A stretch of 11,074 nt of DNA, taken from an uncultured Bacilli bacterium (GTDB taxonomy: Bacteria; Bacillota_I; Bacilli_A; RF39; UBA660). The translations under genes and the position numbers were made by a program. This document shows, piece after piece, positions 1 to 6,120 of the stretch. The number at the start of each line of letters is the position of its first letter. Position 1 is the stretch's first letter. The stretch lies in NCBI GenBank assembly GCA_947631365.1, contig CANRLB010000033.1:1-11074 (forward strand), read 5' to 3'. The notes beneath the pieces were generated by a model. The model saw only the letters and a program-made list of their open reading frames with translations, was not told where the DNA came from and did not search any database.

Positions 1-2
1 AT

Positions 3-116
3 TCAACATATATCGCACAACAAAGACCGCCATTCGGCGCAACTGTTGATATTCCGCCGACAACAACAACGGCTGCCAATATAATTGCGGAAGATATAAG
101 CAAAGATAAAAATTAA
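3..116 (+). CDS. 3' end of an unidentified protein gene (5' cut by window edge)
   Basis: The frame starting at base 3 is open from the window edge to a TAA at 114-116, giving the last 37 residues of a protein. The tail is Pro/Thr/Ala-rich (a PPTTTTAA run near its middle) and ends in a charged Lys/Asp stretch. Codons such as CCG, GCC and CGC and a hand-counted G+C of about 40% set it apart from the much more AT-rich sequence that follows, so it probably belongs to the flanking chromosome or an older backbone. The family cannot be recognised from this tail. The other two forward frames are closed here. Confidence 0.5.
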   Translation, partial: STYIAQQRPPFGATVDIPPTTTTAANIIAEDISKDKN

Positions 117-147
117 AAAATAAACCGCCCGAAGGTAAAAAAAATAA

Positions 148-273
148 ACAATAAAAAACTCCCCTCAATGTACGTCATTGGAACTGTTTGTAGAAAAATT
201 ATATGCAAACATTCGAGATGTGCATAATGCTAAAATCATTAATTTAATAGAACATTATAAAAATATTGCTTGA
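148..273 (+). pseudogene. Possible C-terminal gene remnant
   Basis: A forward frame is open from 148 to a TGA at 271-273. Its last 30 or so residues (from about 178, LELFVEKLYANI onward, ending in IEHYKNIA) look like a folded protein end: amphipathic, with no long low-complexity runs. There is no ATG; only a TTG at 178 could start it, and no ribosome binding site precedes that. The tail has a loose resemblance to the C-termini of large serine recombinases, but I cannot establish homology by eye. Chance openness in AT-rich DNA is a real alternative. Confidence 0.25.
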
Positions 274-342
274 TTTTTTATGATAGGTTACTTAGAGATT
301 CACGATTAAACTTTTATTGACTATTTAATATAAATTTATTAT

Positions 343-392
343 CAAACAATAAAAATTTAACAGAAGTCATTCTGTGATTTGTTTATTGTTTG
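343..392. repeat. Imperfect 50-nt inverted repeat / hairpin
   Basis: The outer arms CAAACAATAAA (343-353) and TTTATTGTTTG (382-392) are perfect complements. Inside, ACAGAA (360-365) and TTCTGT (370-375) pair around a 4-nt GTCA loop, with AAAT/ATTT able to bridge the two stems. A T-rich run follows on the plus strand (393-400). It could act as a weak terminator for transcription entering from the left or be a remnant of a mobile-element end. The outer stem is AT-rich, so a strong intrinsic terminator is not certain. Confidence 0.5.
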
Positions 393-414
393 TTATTTTT
401 GTAGAGTTTTTACT

Positions 415-509
415 ATTACAAAATTACAAAAAGATAAAATGGTCCTCAATGTCAATCAACAGAATACTTTCTGATGTAATTTTTTTGTAACCAAAAGTAA
501 TTTTGTAAT
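415..509. repeat. 13-bp perfect inverted repeat, 69 bp apart
   Basis: ATTACAAAATTAC at 415-427 is the exact reverse complement of GTAATTTTGTAAT at 497-509. The right arm ends inside the stop codon of the small minus-strand gene, so it lies exactly at that gene's 3' end. The arms are AT-rich and low in complexity, which weakens the case for a specific protein site. A long-loop terminator for the minus-strand gene or an element end are possible readings. Confidence 0.45.
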
Positions 510-748
510 TACACGATTTCAGGCTTTGTATCAATTAGCATTGCATAAGCTTTGTCAATTTTCTGATGTATCATACGCACAAGCGGAGTGATGTTGCCGA
601 TTTCTGCTATCTCTGGAAAATTCTCGCAGAATACTTCCGCTACTACACTTGAATTGTAAACATCTTCAATGAGTTTATACAATATTTTGATATCTAACTT
701 ATCTTTGTCTAACTCTAAATCTTCCATAAGCTCAATTATATCAAGCAT
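509..748 (-). CDS. Small hypothetical protein, 79 aa, acidic
   Basis: An ATG at 748 opens 79 codons ending in TAA at 511-509. The product is acidic, helix-rich and without signal peptide, membrane segment or recognisable motif: an Asp/Glu/Leu-rich first 20 residues, then a mixed amphipathic region ending in KPEIV. I do not recognise the family. No good Shine-Dalgarno precedes the ATG. Instead a minus-strand open frame coming from upstream ends at 741, overlapping the start by 8 nt, which would suit translational coupling to an upstream gene that is now lost. An internal ATG at 727 (residue 8) has a weak GAG upstream and is an alternative start. Amino-acid composition looks genuinely coding, but the gene may be orphaned. 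Confidence 0.55.
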   Translation of the reverse strand: MLDIIELMEDLELDKDKLDIKILYKLIEDVYNSSVVAEVFCENFPEIAEIGNITPLVRMIHQKIDKAYAMLIDTKPEIV

Positions 749-759
749 TTACACGATTT
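509..759. repeat. 11-bp direct repeats bounding the small gene
   Basis: TTACACGATTT occurs at 509-519 and again at 749-759, 240 bp apart. One copy contains the stop codon of the small minus-strand gene and the other lies immediately upstream of its ATG. On the coding strand both copies read as AAATCGTGTAA. This is what a past tandem duplication followed by loss, or recombination between short repeats, would leave. Confidence 0.5.
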
Positions 760-839
760 GCAATTATTAATTTCTCAAAAAGCATTGTTATAACTGCATT
801 ACAGATATGTACGTTTGAAATTTCTTGAATACAATAATT
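741..839 (-). pseudogene. 3' remnant of a gene upstream of the small hypothetical gene
   Basis: On the minus strand, 32 codons are open from just after a TAA at 842-840 to a TGA at 743-741. The peptide (central segment SNVHICNAVITMLFEKLIIAN) has a protein-like composition. The only ATG is codon 19, so the 5' part is missing or the frame is fortuitous. Its stop overlaps the next gene's start by 8 nt, the same spacing seen between the ATPase and protease genes, which argues for a former coupled gene pair. Function unknown. Confidence 0.25.
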
Positions 840-1017
840 TTATAAATTTAGGTAAAAAGATAGTAAAATCAGACTTTTTGACTAAATTTTCAGAATAGCT
901 AAATCCACGTTGAACACAGAGAACACTTTTTAGGGTGGTTAATATAAAACTATATAAAACTGTCAAAAGTTCAACCGGATTAAACGTCGTATCACTCGTA
1001 AATAAAGAGGTAAAAGT

Positions 1018-1734
1018 ATGGACTATTTAAAGGAATTTAACTCATTGTTGCAAAATTTAGACCGCTCGAAGTCAGTTGCAACAGTTTTTGACGATTTCTT
1101 GTCATTAGCAACATTATCGTTAGCACAGCCGTTTTATCGGAACGACCAACTTGAACGGCAATATTTAGAGATAGTAGGCAGATACACAAAAGAGCAAGCA
1201 AATGAATTCAGTCAAATGCTTGCTCTTATTGTTTTAGCACTTGACGAAAAATATCAAGACTTTTTAGGACAAGTATTTTCTGCAAACAATTTTGGTAATG
1301 CAAGAAAAGGGCAGTTCTTTACACCGTATCATGTTAGTAAACTTATGGCACAGATAAACTTTACTGACATAGAAAATCAGCTTGCAGAGAAAGACTTTGT
1401 AACATTAGCAGAGCCTTGTTGTGGTAGTGGTGGAATCATTATTGCATTTGCAGAAACATTGAAAGAGCAGGGTTACAACTATCAACATCAACTTTTTGTT
1501 GAAGCAGTAGACATTGACGAAACTTGTTTCAAAATGGCATACATTCAGCTTTCAATACTTGGAATTCCTGCAAGAGTAATGTTAGGTGATACACTTGCTT
1601 GGAAGTTTCAGAAAGTCTTATATACACCGCTTTACTTTGTAAACGGCTTTGAGTACAAGCTAAAACGTCAGCAACAAGAACAGAAAAAACCTGTTGTCGT
1701 TGAAATGAAACAGTTGAGTTTGTTTAATTTATAA
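1018..1734 (+). CDS. Orphan N6-adenine DNA methyltransferase-like protein, no NPPY motif
   Basis: 238 residues; the ATG has a good Shine-Dalgarno (AGAGGT, 1006-1011) 6 nt upstream. A helical N-terminal part (residues 1-90) leads into a motif X-like GQFFTPYHVS (98-107), the SAM-binding motif I AEPCCGSGG (131-139), an acidic motif II AVDID (163-167) and GDTL (190-193). This order matches the HsdM-like N6_Mtase fold. The catalytic [DNS]PP[YF] tetrapeptide expected next is absent; YTPLYFV (202-208) stands in that place. No hsdS or hsdR gene is near. The protein may bind SAM or DNA without methylating, or use a divergent active site; similar short orphan methylase-like proteins occur on plasmids and integrative elements. 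A possible -10 (TATCAC, 990-995) would give a 16-nt leader, but no -35 is evident. The next gene has its own promoter. Confidence 0.75.
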   Translation: MDYLKEFNSLLQNLDRSKSVATVFDDFLSLATLSLAQPFYRNDQLERQYLEIVGRYTKEQANEFSQMLALIVLALDEKYQDFLGQVFSANNFGNARKGQFFTPYHVSKLMAQINFTDIENQLAEKDFVTLAEPCCGSGGIIIAFAETLKEQGYNYQHQLFVEAVDIDETCFKMAYIQLSILGIPARVMLGDTLAWKFQKVLYTPLYFVNGFEYKLKRQQQEQKKPVVVEMKQLSLFNL

Positions 1735-1760
1735 ATTAGCTTCACACAAATTAAAAAACG

Positions 1761-1788
1761 TTCATAAGTTATAATTATGTGATATACT
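1761..1788 (+). promoter_or_regulatory. Promoter of the ATPase-protease operon
   Basis: TTCATA (1761-1766), a 16-bp spacer, and an extended -10 TGA-TATACT (1780-1788). The predicted transcript start near 1795 coincides with the start of the Shine-Dalgarno AAAGGA (1795-1800), leaving a 15-nt leader before the ATG at 1810. The same geometry recurs upstream of 6121 and 9161. Confidence 0.55.
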
Positions 1789-1809
1789 AACAGTAAAGGA
1801 AATGTTATA

Positions 1810-2811
1810 ATGGCTAGAAGTGATTTGTTGTTAAAATTGGTAAAAGCAGGAAGCAATGGTGATAAAATGCTATTTGAAAAAACAGTAGAAGCTATTGTTT
1901 CAGAGGAACGCGCAAAGCAACATGATTTACTTGCTGATAAATTAATGGAAACTTTTTTGTACTCAAAAACAACTAATAAAAATATAAATAAAGTGACATC
2001 ACTTGTTAATTACCAATTTGATAAAAATTTATTTTGGGAGTTAGTTCCAAGTACGACTTTAGAAGATTTAATATTAGATGAAAAATTAGAAAAAATATGT
2101 AATGATTTTATTGAAGAACATAATCGGAGTGAATTATTAGCTACTTTTGGACTTGAACCTCGTAATAGAATGTTGTTAGTTGGACCACCTGGAAATGGGA
2201 AAACAAGTTTAGCAGAAGCTATAGCAGAAGCATTATCAATTCCATTGATTGTAGTGCGTTATGAAACATTGATAGGTAGTTATCTAGGAGAGACATCATC
2301 AAGGTTAAAAGAAGTTTTTGATTATTGTAAAACAAGAAAGTGTGTATTGTTTTTTGATGAATTTGATACTATTGGCAAAGAACGTGGCGACAAGCATGAA
2401 TCCGGTGAAATCAAACGTGTGGTAAGCTCTTTGCTTTTACAAATTGATAAATTACCAAGCCATGTTATAGTCATAACAGCAAGTAATCACCCTGAAATAC
2501 TTGATAAAGCAGTTTGGAGACGTTTCCAATTAAGACTAGAATTAAAAAAACCTACCAAAAAAGAAATAAAGCAATATATTAAAGTTTTTCAATCGCAAAT
2601 AAAAGATATAAAATTACCAATAAATACATTGGCAACTACATTAATGGGTGCTAGTTTCTCTGACATAAGAGAAGTTTGCGACAGCATAACAAGGAAGTAT
2701 ATATTATCTTTTGAGCAGGGTGATATAGAAAATATTGTAGATGATGTATTATCAGAGTGGAAAAATCAGTATACTGTTTCTAAAAACAATATAGGTGATT
2801 TTAATGAATAA
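1810..2811 (+). CDS. AAA+ ATPase with pore loop, partner of the S8 protease
   Basis: 333 residues, presumably cytoplasmic (no signal or membrane segment). An N-terminal helical region of about 115 residues probably serves for assembly or partner binding. The single AAA+ module follows, with Walker A GPPGNGKT (125-132), a Tyr-Leu-Gly pore-loop sequence (158-160), Walker B VLFFDEFD (179-186), sensor 1 TASN (223-226), an arginine-finger region DKAVWRRF (232-239) and a sensor-2-like GASFSDIREVC (280-290). This is the classic FtsH/spastin-like set, so the protein probably forms a ring that unfolds or threads protein substrates. The start ATG has AAAGGA 9 nt upstream. Its 3' end overlaps the protease start by 8 nt, giving a translationally coupled pair. 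I infer that it feeds or gates the neighbouring protease. ATPase/subtilase pairs are known from defence-rich regions; I cannot attach a named system. Confidence 0.85.
   Translation: MARSDLLLKLVKAGSNGDKMLFEKTVEAIVSEERAKQHDLLADKLMETFLYSKTTNKNINKVTSLVNYQFDKNLFWELVPSTTLEDLILDEKLEKICNDFIEEHNRSELLATFGLEPRNRMLLVGPPGNGKTSLAEAIAEALSIPLIVVRYETLIGSYLGETSSRLKEVFDYCKTRKCVLFFDEFDTIGKERGDKHESGEIKRVVSSLLLQIDKLPSHVIVITASNHPEILDKAVWRRFQLRLELKKPTKKEIKQYIKVFQSQIKDIKLPINTLATTLMGASFSDIREVCDSITRKYILSFEQGDIENIVDDVLSEWKNQYTVSKNNIGDFNE
2793..2797 (+). promoter_or_regulatory. Ribosome binding site that fixes the protease start
   Basis: AGGTG lies 6 nt before the ATG at 2804, inside the end of the ATPase gene. A GTG at 2795 in the same frame would allow a start three codons earlier, but that GTG is itself part of this Shine-Dalgarno, so 2804 is the better start. 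Confidence 0.7.
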
Positions 2812-5332
2812 TTATCCAATTTTGTTTTTTGACGCACCTAATATTGGCAAGCGAGGCTCTTTATCTAGTAGATGGTCTCGTTCTGTTTTGAATACACCTG
2901 TTTTTGAAAAGCAAGTTGAACGTTTAGGTCCAGTTTTTAATAATCTCCAAGCGGCATTAAATAATAATCGTTTATCACCACAAACATCTACATTAGGTCT
3001 TGAACCAGAATGTACTGTTGTTATGGAAATTAGAGGTAATCTTGAAAATTTTATTTCAATAGCAAGAAATACAGATGGACTTGAGTGGTTAGTTGAACTT
3101 TCAGAAGAAGTTGCTTGTGATGAAAATTTTTATAATACCGATGAAGATGGTAATAAGCTAGATACAAAAGTAAAAAGCAAATTATTCGTTACTATGGCAA
3201 ACCAAAGTGCTATAAACGAATTAATAAGATGTTGGAATTTATATAAAGAAAACCCTGATGTGAAGTTAGACAAAGGAAAAGCTCCACTAAAACAGATTTT
3301 TAAGAATTTGTATAATATAAGACGATGGAACACTCGAGACAGACTTGAAAATTCATATTTGTACGAAAATTGGAAATTAAAAAAAGAGCAAGGTTATACG
3401 GATTTATCATTAGAAATTGAGTTATGGTATCGTCAAAATTCTGAAAAAAGAATACAAGCTCAAAGTATTATTGAAAATGAAATTAGAAATTTGGGTGGCA
3501 CTGTTACTAGCACAAGTATAATTCCTGAAATACGGTACCATGCGATATTAGCAAGTGTACCTGTTTCGGTATATGATAGATTGCAAGCAAATGAAGATAT
3601 TGCGATTTTAAAATGCGAAGAAGTTATGTATTTTAATCCGTCAGCACAAGCATTAAATCATATTGATATTAACGAGACCGAATGCGAAAATGCTAACGAT
3701 GAACAAAATGAATTTCCTGATGATATTTATCATGTTGCAGTACTAGATGGTGTTCCTATATCAAATCACGCTAATCTAAGGGGCTCGGTCAATATAAATG
3801 ATGTAGACAGCCTTTCGGAAACGACATCTATTGAAAATATGGCTCATGGCACAGCAGTTTGCTCGTTGATTGTAAATGGAGATTTATCAAAGCAAGAATC
3901 AAAAATAAAACACAAAATATACGTAAGACCAATTTTAAATAATGATGGTATCCCTAAAGAAACTTTACCCGTAGATATAACGTATAGAGCTATAAAAGAA
4001 ATTATAGATAATGAAGAATTAAGAGATAGTATAAAAATTATAAATTTATCTGTTGGAGATTTATATAGACAGTTTAATAAAAATATAAGTGCTTGGGCGA
4101 GATTAATTGATTATTTTTCATATAAATACAATTTATTATTTTGTATAAGTACTGGAAATTATGAAGAACCTATTTCATTAAATTGTACACTAGAAGAATG
4201 GAAAAATTTATCTTTTGAAGATAAAAATAAAAAAGTAATTGAATCAATTAAAGAAACAGAAATCCATCGAAAACTGCTATCTCCAAGTGAGGCGATAAAT
4301 GCCATCACAGTTGGCTCTATTCATAATGACAGTTCTGTTTTTTTAGGAGACAATAATCGTTTAGAATTGGTACAAAGTAATACTTTACCTTGTACTATTA
4401 CAAGATTAGGTTTGGGATTTAGAAATAGCATTAAACCTGATTTATGTGTTGATGGTGGACGTCAATTATATGAAAAACCACTATTAGATAGCCAACCTTT
4501 AAACAATCTTAAGATTAAATCAATTTCTACCAAAACTCCAGGGTTATGCGTAGCATATGGTCAAAATAAAAAGGCTTATATGACAGGTACTAGTCTTGCA
4601 TGTGCCTTGGCAACAAGAGCCGCAGAGCAATTTTATGAACATATAGAACAAATTGCTCAAAACATTCCTGACAATATTGCAGTGCTACTAAAAGCACTTT
4701 TAGTTCACAGTTGCGCATGGGATGATTTTGAAAATTTTATTGGTAGTTCTCTTGGAATAACTACATGGCAACAAAAAAAGAGAATAGCTGCTAAAATGCT
4801 GGGTTATGGAAAAGCCAATTTCCTCAAATTATTAAATTATACACCACAAAGAGTTACTGCCGTAACAACAAATAGCATTAAAAAGGACGAATATCATGAA
4901 TATAGATTTCCTTTGCCAATTTCTTTAACTGGTAATAGAAATTGGTTTAGACTAACAATGACGTTAGCTTGGTTTTCGCCAATTAATTATGAAAATCCTA
5001 AGTATCGTAGAGCAAAGTTATGGATTGAGAATGAACAAGATGGAATTGTTTCCAATATGATATCTGATGCGAAAAAAGATATAGATACTGATGCTTCATT
5101 GAAAGGTACAGTACAACATTTAGTATTTGAAAATGAAAAAGCATTAGCATATGTAGATGGTACCGATATTTTAATAAAAGTTAATTGCTTAAGTGAAGAT
5201 AATAGAAATTTAGATTATATAAATTATGGTTTAGCTGTAACCTTAGAGGTAAAAGAAGATAACCCTATTAATATTAATCAAGAAGTTGCTGAACGTATTA
5301 TATTAAAAGAAAAAGTTCAAACTCGTATATAA
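2804..5332 (+). CDS. Subtilisin-like (S8 family) serine protease, 842 aa
   Basis: Numbered from ATG 2804. An N-terminal region of about 305 residues without a signal peptide is rich in charged helices and may be a regulatory, sensor or ATPase-docking part. The subtilase domain follows (about 310-615): catalytic Asp315 in VAVLDGV, His348 in MAHGTAVCS, oxyanion Asn452 in STGN and nucleophile Ser597 in MTGTSLAC. The final 240 residues form a C-terminal domain of unknown role. The triad is complete, so an active enzyme is expected. At 842 residues it is far larger than secreted subtilisins, and it lacks export features, so it should act inside the cell. It overlaps the ATPase gene by 8 nt (ATGAATAA holds both start and stop). 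I infer an ATP-dependent proteolytic effector or a signal-activated protease in phage defence; housekeeping turnover is less likely given the island context. Its stop directly abuts that of the convergent recombinase gene. Confidence 0.85.
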   Translation: MNNYPILFFDAPNIGKRGSLSSRWSRSVLNTPVFEKQVERLGPVFNNLQAALNNNRLSPQTSTLGLEPECTVVMEIRGNLENFISIARNTDGLEWLVELSEEVACDENFYNTDEDGNKLDTKVKSKLFVTMANQSAINELIRCWNLYKENPDVKLDKGKAPLKQIFKNLYNIRRWNTRDRLENSYLYENWKLKKEQGYTDLSLEIELWYRQNSEKRIQAQSIIENEIRNLGGTVTSTSIIPEIRYHAILASVPVSVYDRLQANEDIAILKCEEVMYFNPSAQALNHIDINETECENANDEQNEFPDDIYHVAVLDGVPISNHANLRGSVNINDVDSLSETTSIENMAHGTAVCSLIVNGDLSKQESKIKHKIYVRPILNNDGIPKETLPVDITYRAIKEIIDNEELRDSIKIINLSVGDLYRQFNKNISAWARLIDYFSYKYNLLFCISTGNYEEPISLNCTLEEWKNLSFEDKNKKVIESIKETEIHRKLLSPSEAINAITVGSIHNDSSVFLGDNNRLELVQSNTLPCTITRLGLGFRNSIKPDLCVDGGRQLYEKPLLDSQPLNNLKIKSISTKTPGLCVAYGQNKKAYMTGTSLACALATRAAEQFYEHIEQIAQNIPDNIAVLLKALLVHSCAWDDFENFIGSSLGITTWQQKKRIAAKMLGYGKANFLKLLNYTPQRVTAVTTNSIKKDEYHEYRFPLPISLTGNRNWFRLTMTLAWFSPINYENPKYRRAKLWIENEQDGIVSNMISDAKKDIDTDASLKGTVQHLVFENEKALAYVDGTDILIKVNCLSEDNRNLDYINYGLAVTLEVKEDNPININQEVAERIILKEKVQTRI

Positions 5333-5896
5333 TTATAAATCTAAACTCATATACACATCATCTAACTTATCTTGCGTAATTCCGATATAGCGGAGTGTTA
5401 CGCTTGGCGAAGAATGGTTAAATAGTTTTTGTATTAGGGTTATGTCATAGCCATTTTTGTGTGCGTGATAGCCGAATGTTTTACGGAGTGTATGCGTTCC
5501 AATTTTTTCTTTTATACCTACATCTTTAGCTACATTATTCAAAATCTTGTATGCTTGTTGTCGTAACAAAAAGCCCTTATTCTTGCGTGATATAAATAAA
5601 GGCTCATGGTCTTTGTAATCTCTTGTTTTTAGATATTCTTTGAGTGCTGATTTTGCGTTATCTGATAGCGGAAAATCTTTAAATTTGTTTGTCTTTTTTT
5701 CTCGTAATCGTATGCGGTCTTTTGGTTTGCCGTTCTCATAGACATCTGATACACGCAGTTTTAACAGATCGCTAATGCGTAGCCCTGAATTTATGCCGAC
5801 TACAAAAAGACAATAATCACGCAAATTCTGTTGTCGTAACAATTTCTTGATAGTTTCGATTTTCTTCAAATCTCTAATAGGCTGTACAAATTCCAT
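5333..5896 (-). CDS. Short tyrosine recombinase / integrase, catalytic domain only
   Basis: 187 residues from ATG 5896, chosen because GGAGG (5905-5909) sits 8 nt upstream; a TTG at 5911 in frame precedes that Shine-Dalgarno and is rejected. The catalytic set of the phage-integrase/XerCD family is present: Arg40 in SGLRISDLL, a beta-hairpin Lys at about 68-73 (KTNKFKD), His135 and Arg138 in HTLRK, His161 in FNHSS and Tyr170 in TLRYIGI. The N-terminal core-binding domain of full integrases is almost missing, as in FimB/FimE-sized recombinases and other roughly 190-residue integrases of low-GC bacteria. It may move or invert a segment, or be a relic of the island's acquisition. No inverted repeats that it could act on are evident nearby. 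It is convergent with the protease: the two stop codons touch (TAA then TTA) with no base between. Confidence 0.85.
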   Translation of the reverse strand: MEFVQPIRDLKKIETIKKLLRQQNLRDYCLFVVGINSGLRISDLLKLRVSDVYENGKPKDRIRLREKKTNKFKDFPLSDNAKSALKEYLKTRDYKDHEPLFISRKNKGFLLRQQAYKILNNVAKDVGIKEKIGTHTLRKTFGYHAHKNGYDITLIQKLFNHSSPSVTLRYIGITQDKLDDVYMSLDL

Positions 5897-5904
5897 AACA
5901 AATA

Positions 5905-5909
5905 CCTCC
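5905..5909 (-). promoter_or_regulatory. Ribosome binding site of the tyrosine recombinase
   Basis: CCTCC on the plus strand (GGAGG on the coding strand) is 8 nt from the ATG at 5896. It decides between ATG 5896 and the upstream TTG 5911. Confidence 0.75.
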
Positions 5910-5927
5910 AAAATTCAGTTGTAGTGT

Positions 5928-5956
5928 ATGATACATAAATATATGAAAATTATAAA
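5928..5956 (-). promoter_or_regulatory. Possible promoter of the tyrosine recombinase
   Basis: On the minus strand, TTTATA (5956-5951), a 17-bp spacer and TATCAT (5933-5928) form a fair sigma-70-type pair, with a predicted start near 5921 and a leader of about 25 nt. The -10 lies in a small palindrome, TGTAT-G-ATACA (5925-5935), which could be an operator. AT-rich background makes this tentative. Confidence 0.35.
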
Positions 5957-6090
5957 TTATGTAATATTCAAAGTACACCTTATTTTTCAACTATTTTCAA
6001 AAAGTATTCAAAAGGTAAACAGGCAAATAATCAGAGTAAATTTACAGAATGATACAAAATTATATTGTGTATTATTCGCTATAATATTCA

Positions 6091-6099
6091 TGCTATACT
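6091..6099 (+). promoter_or_regulatory. Extended -10 promoter of the restriction endonuclease gene
   Basis: TGC-TATACT (6091-6099) predicts a transcript start near 6106 and a 15-nt leader to ATG 6121. No good -35 is seen, as expected for an extended -10 promoter. The hexamer GCTATA is also present 14 bp upstream (6078-6083), where TATAAT (6080-6085) could be a second -10. No GACT-N3-AGTC C-box is present here. Confidence 0.5.
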
Positions 6100-6108
6100 T
6101 CTTTTAGC

Positions 6109-6113
6109 GAGGT
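6109..6113 (+). promoter_or_regulatory. Ribosome binding site that fixes the endonuclease start
   Basis: GAGGT ends 7 nt before ATG 6121 but only 1 nt before the in-frame ATG at 6115, so 6121 is the functional start. Confidence 0.7.
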
Positions 6114-6120
6114 TATGCAC

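Larger units (their letters stand above)
117..508. other. AT-rich stretch with no intact gene
   Basis: Nearly 400 bases without a convincing complete gene. It holds a short open frame that may be a gene remnant (148-273), a long imperfect hairpin (343-392), one arm of a second inverted repeat (415-427) and most of its other arm (497-509). No tRNA, CRISPR or intact insertion sequence is visible. It may be an integration or deletion boundary between the flanking gene and the accessory cargo. Confidence 0.5.

Noticed and set aside
121..182. Terminator after the left-edge gene (ACC...GGT before an A-run, and CAATG/CATTG around TACGT at 166-180)
   Set aside because: Stems are only 3-6 bp and are not followed by a T-run on the relevant strand.
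163..452. 9-bp direct repeat CCTCAATGT at 163-171 and 444-452 as attachment-site copies
   Set aside because: Too short, and with no recombinase gene or symmetrical context at either copy; compatible with chance in this composition.
2795..2803. GTG at 2795 as the protease start
   Set aside because: It lies inside the Shine-Dalgarno AGGTG that serves ATG 2804; no other ribosome binding site precedes it.
3130..3333. Minus-strand open frame inside the protease gene (and similar ones at 1668-1856, 6323-6556, 6549-6767, 8579-8791 on plus, and 10104-10382)
   Set aside because: They lie fully or mostly within well-supported genes on the other strand, lack ribosome binding sites and have hydrophobic or low-complexity translations expected of antisense shadows.
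5925..6120. Inverted repeats near the tyrosine recombinase that would mark an invertible promoter
   Set aside because: Only an 11-bp palindrome (5925-5935) and a 6-bp direct repeat (GCTATA at 6078 and 6092) were found; nothing like a pair of recombination sites flanking a promoter.
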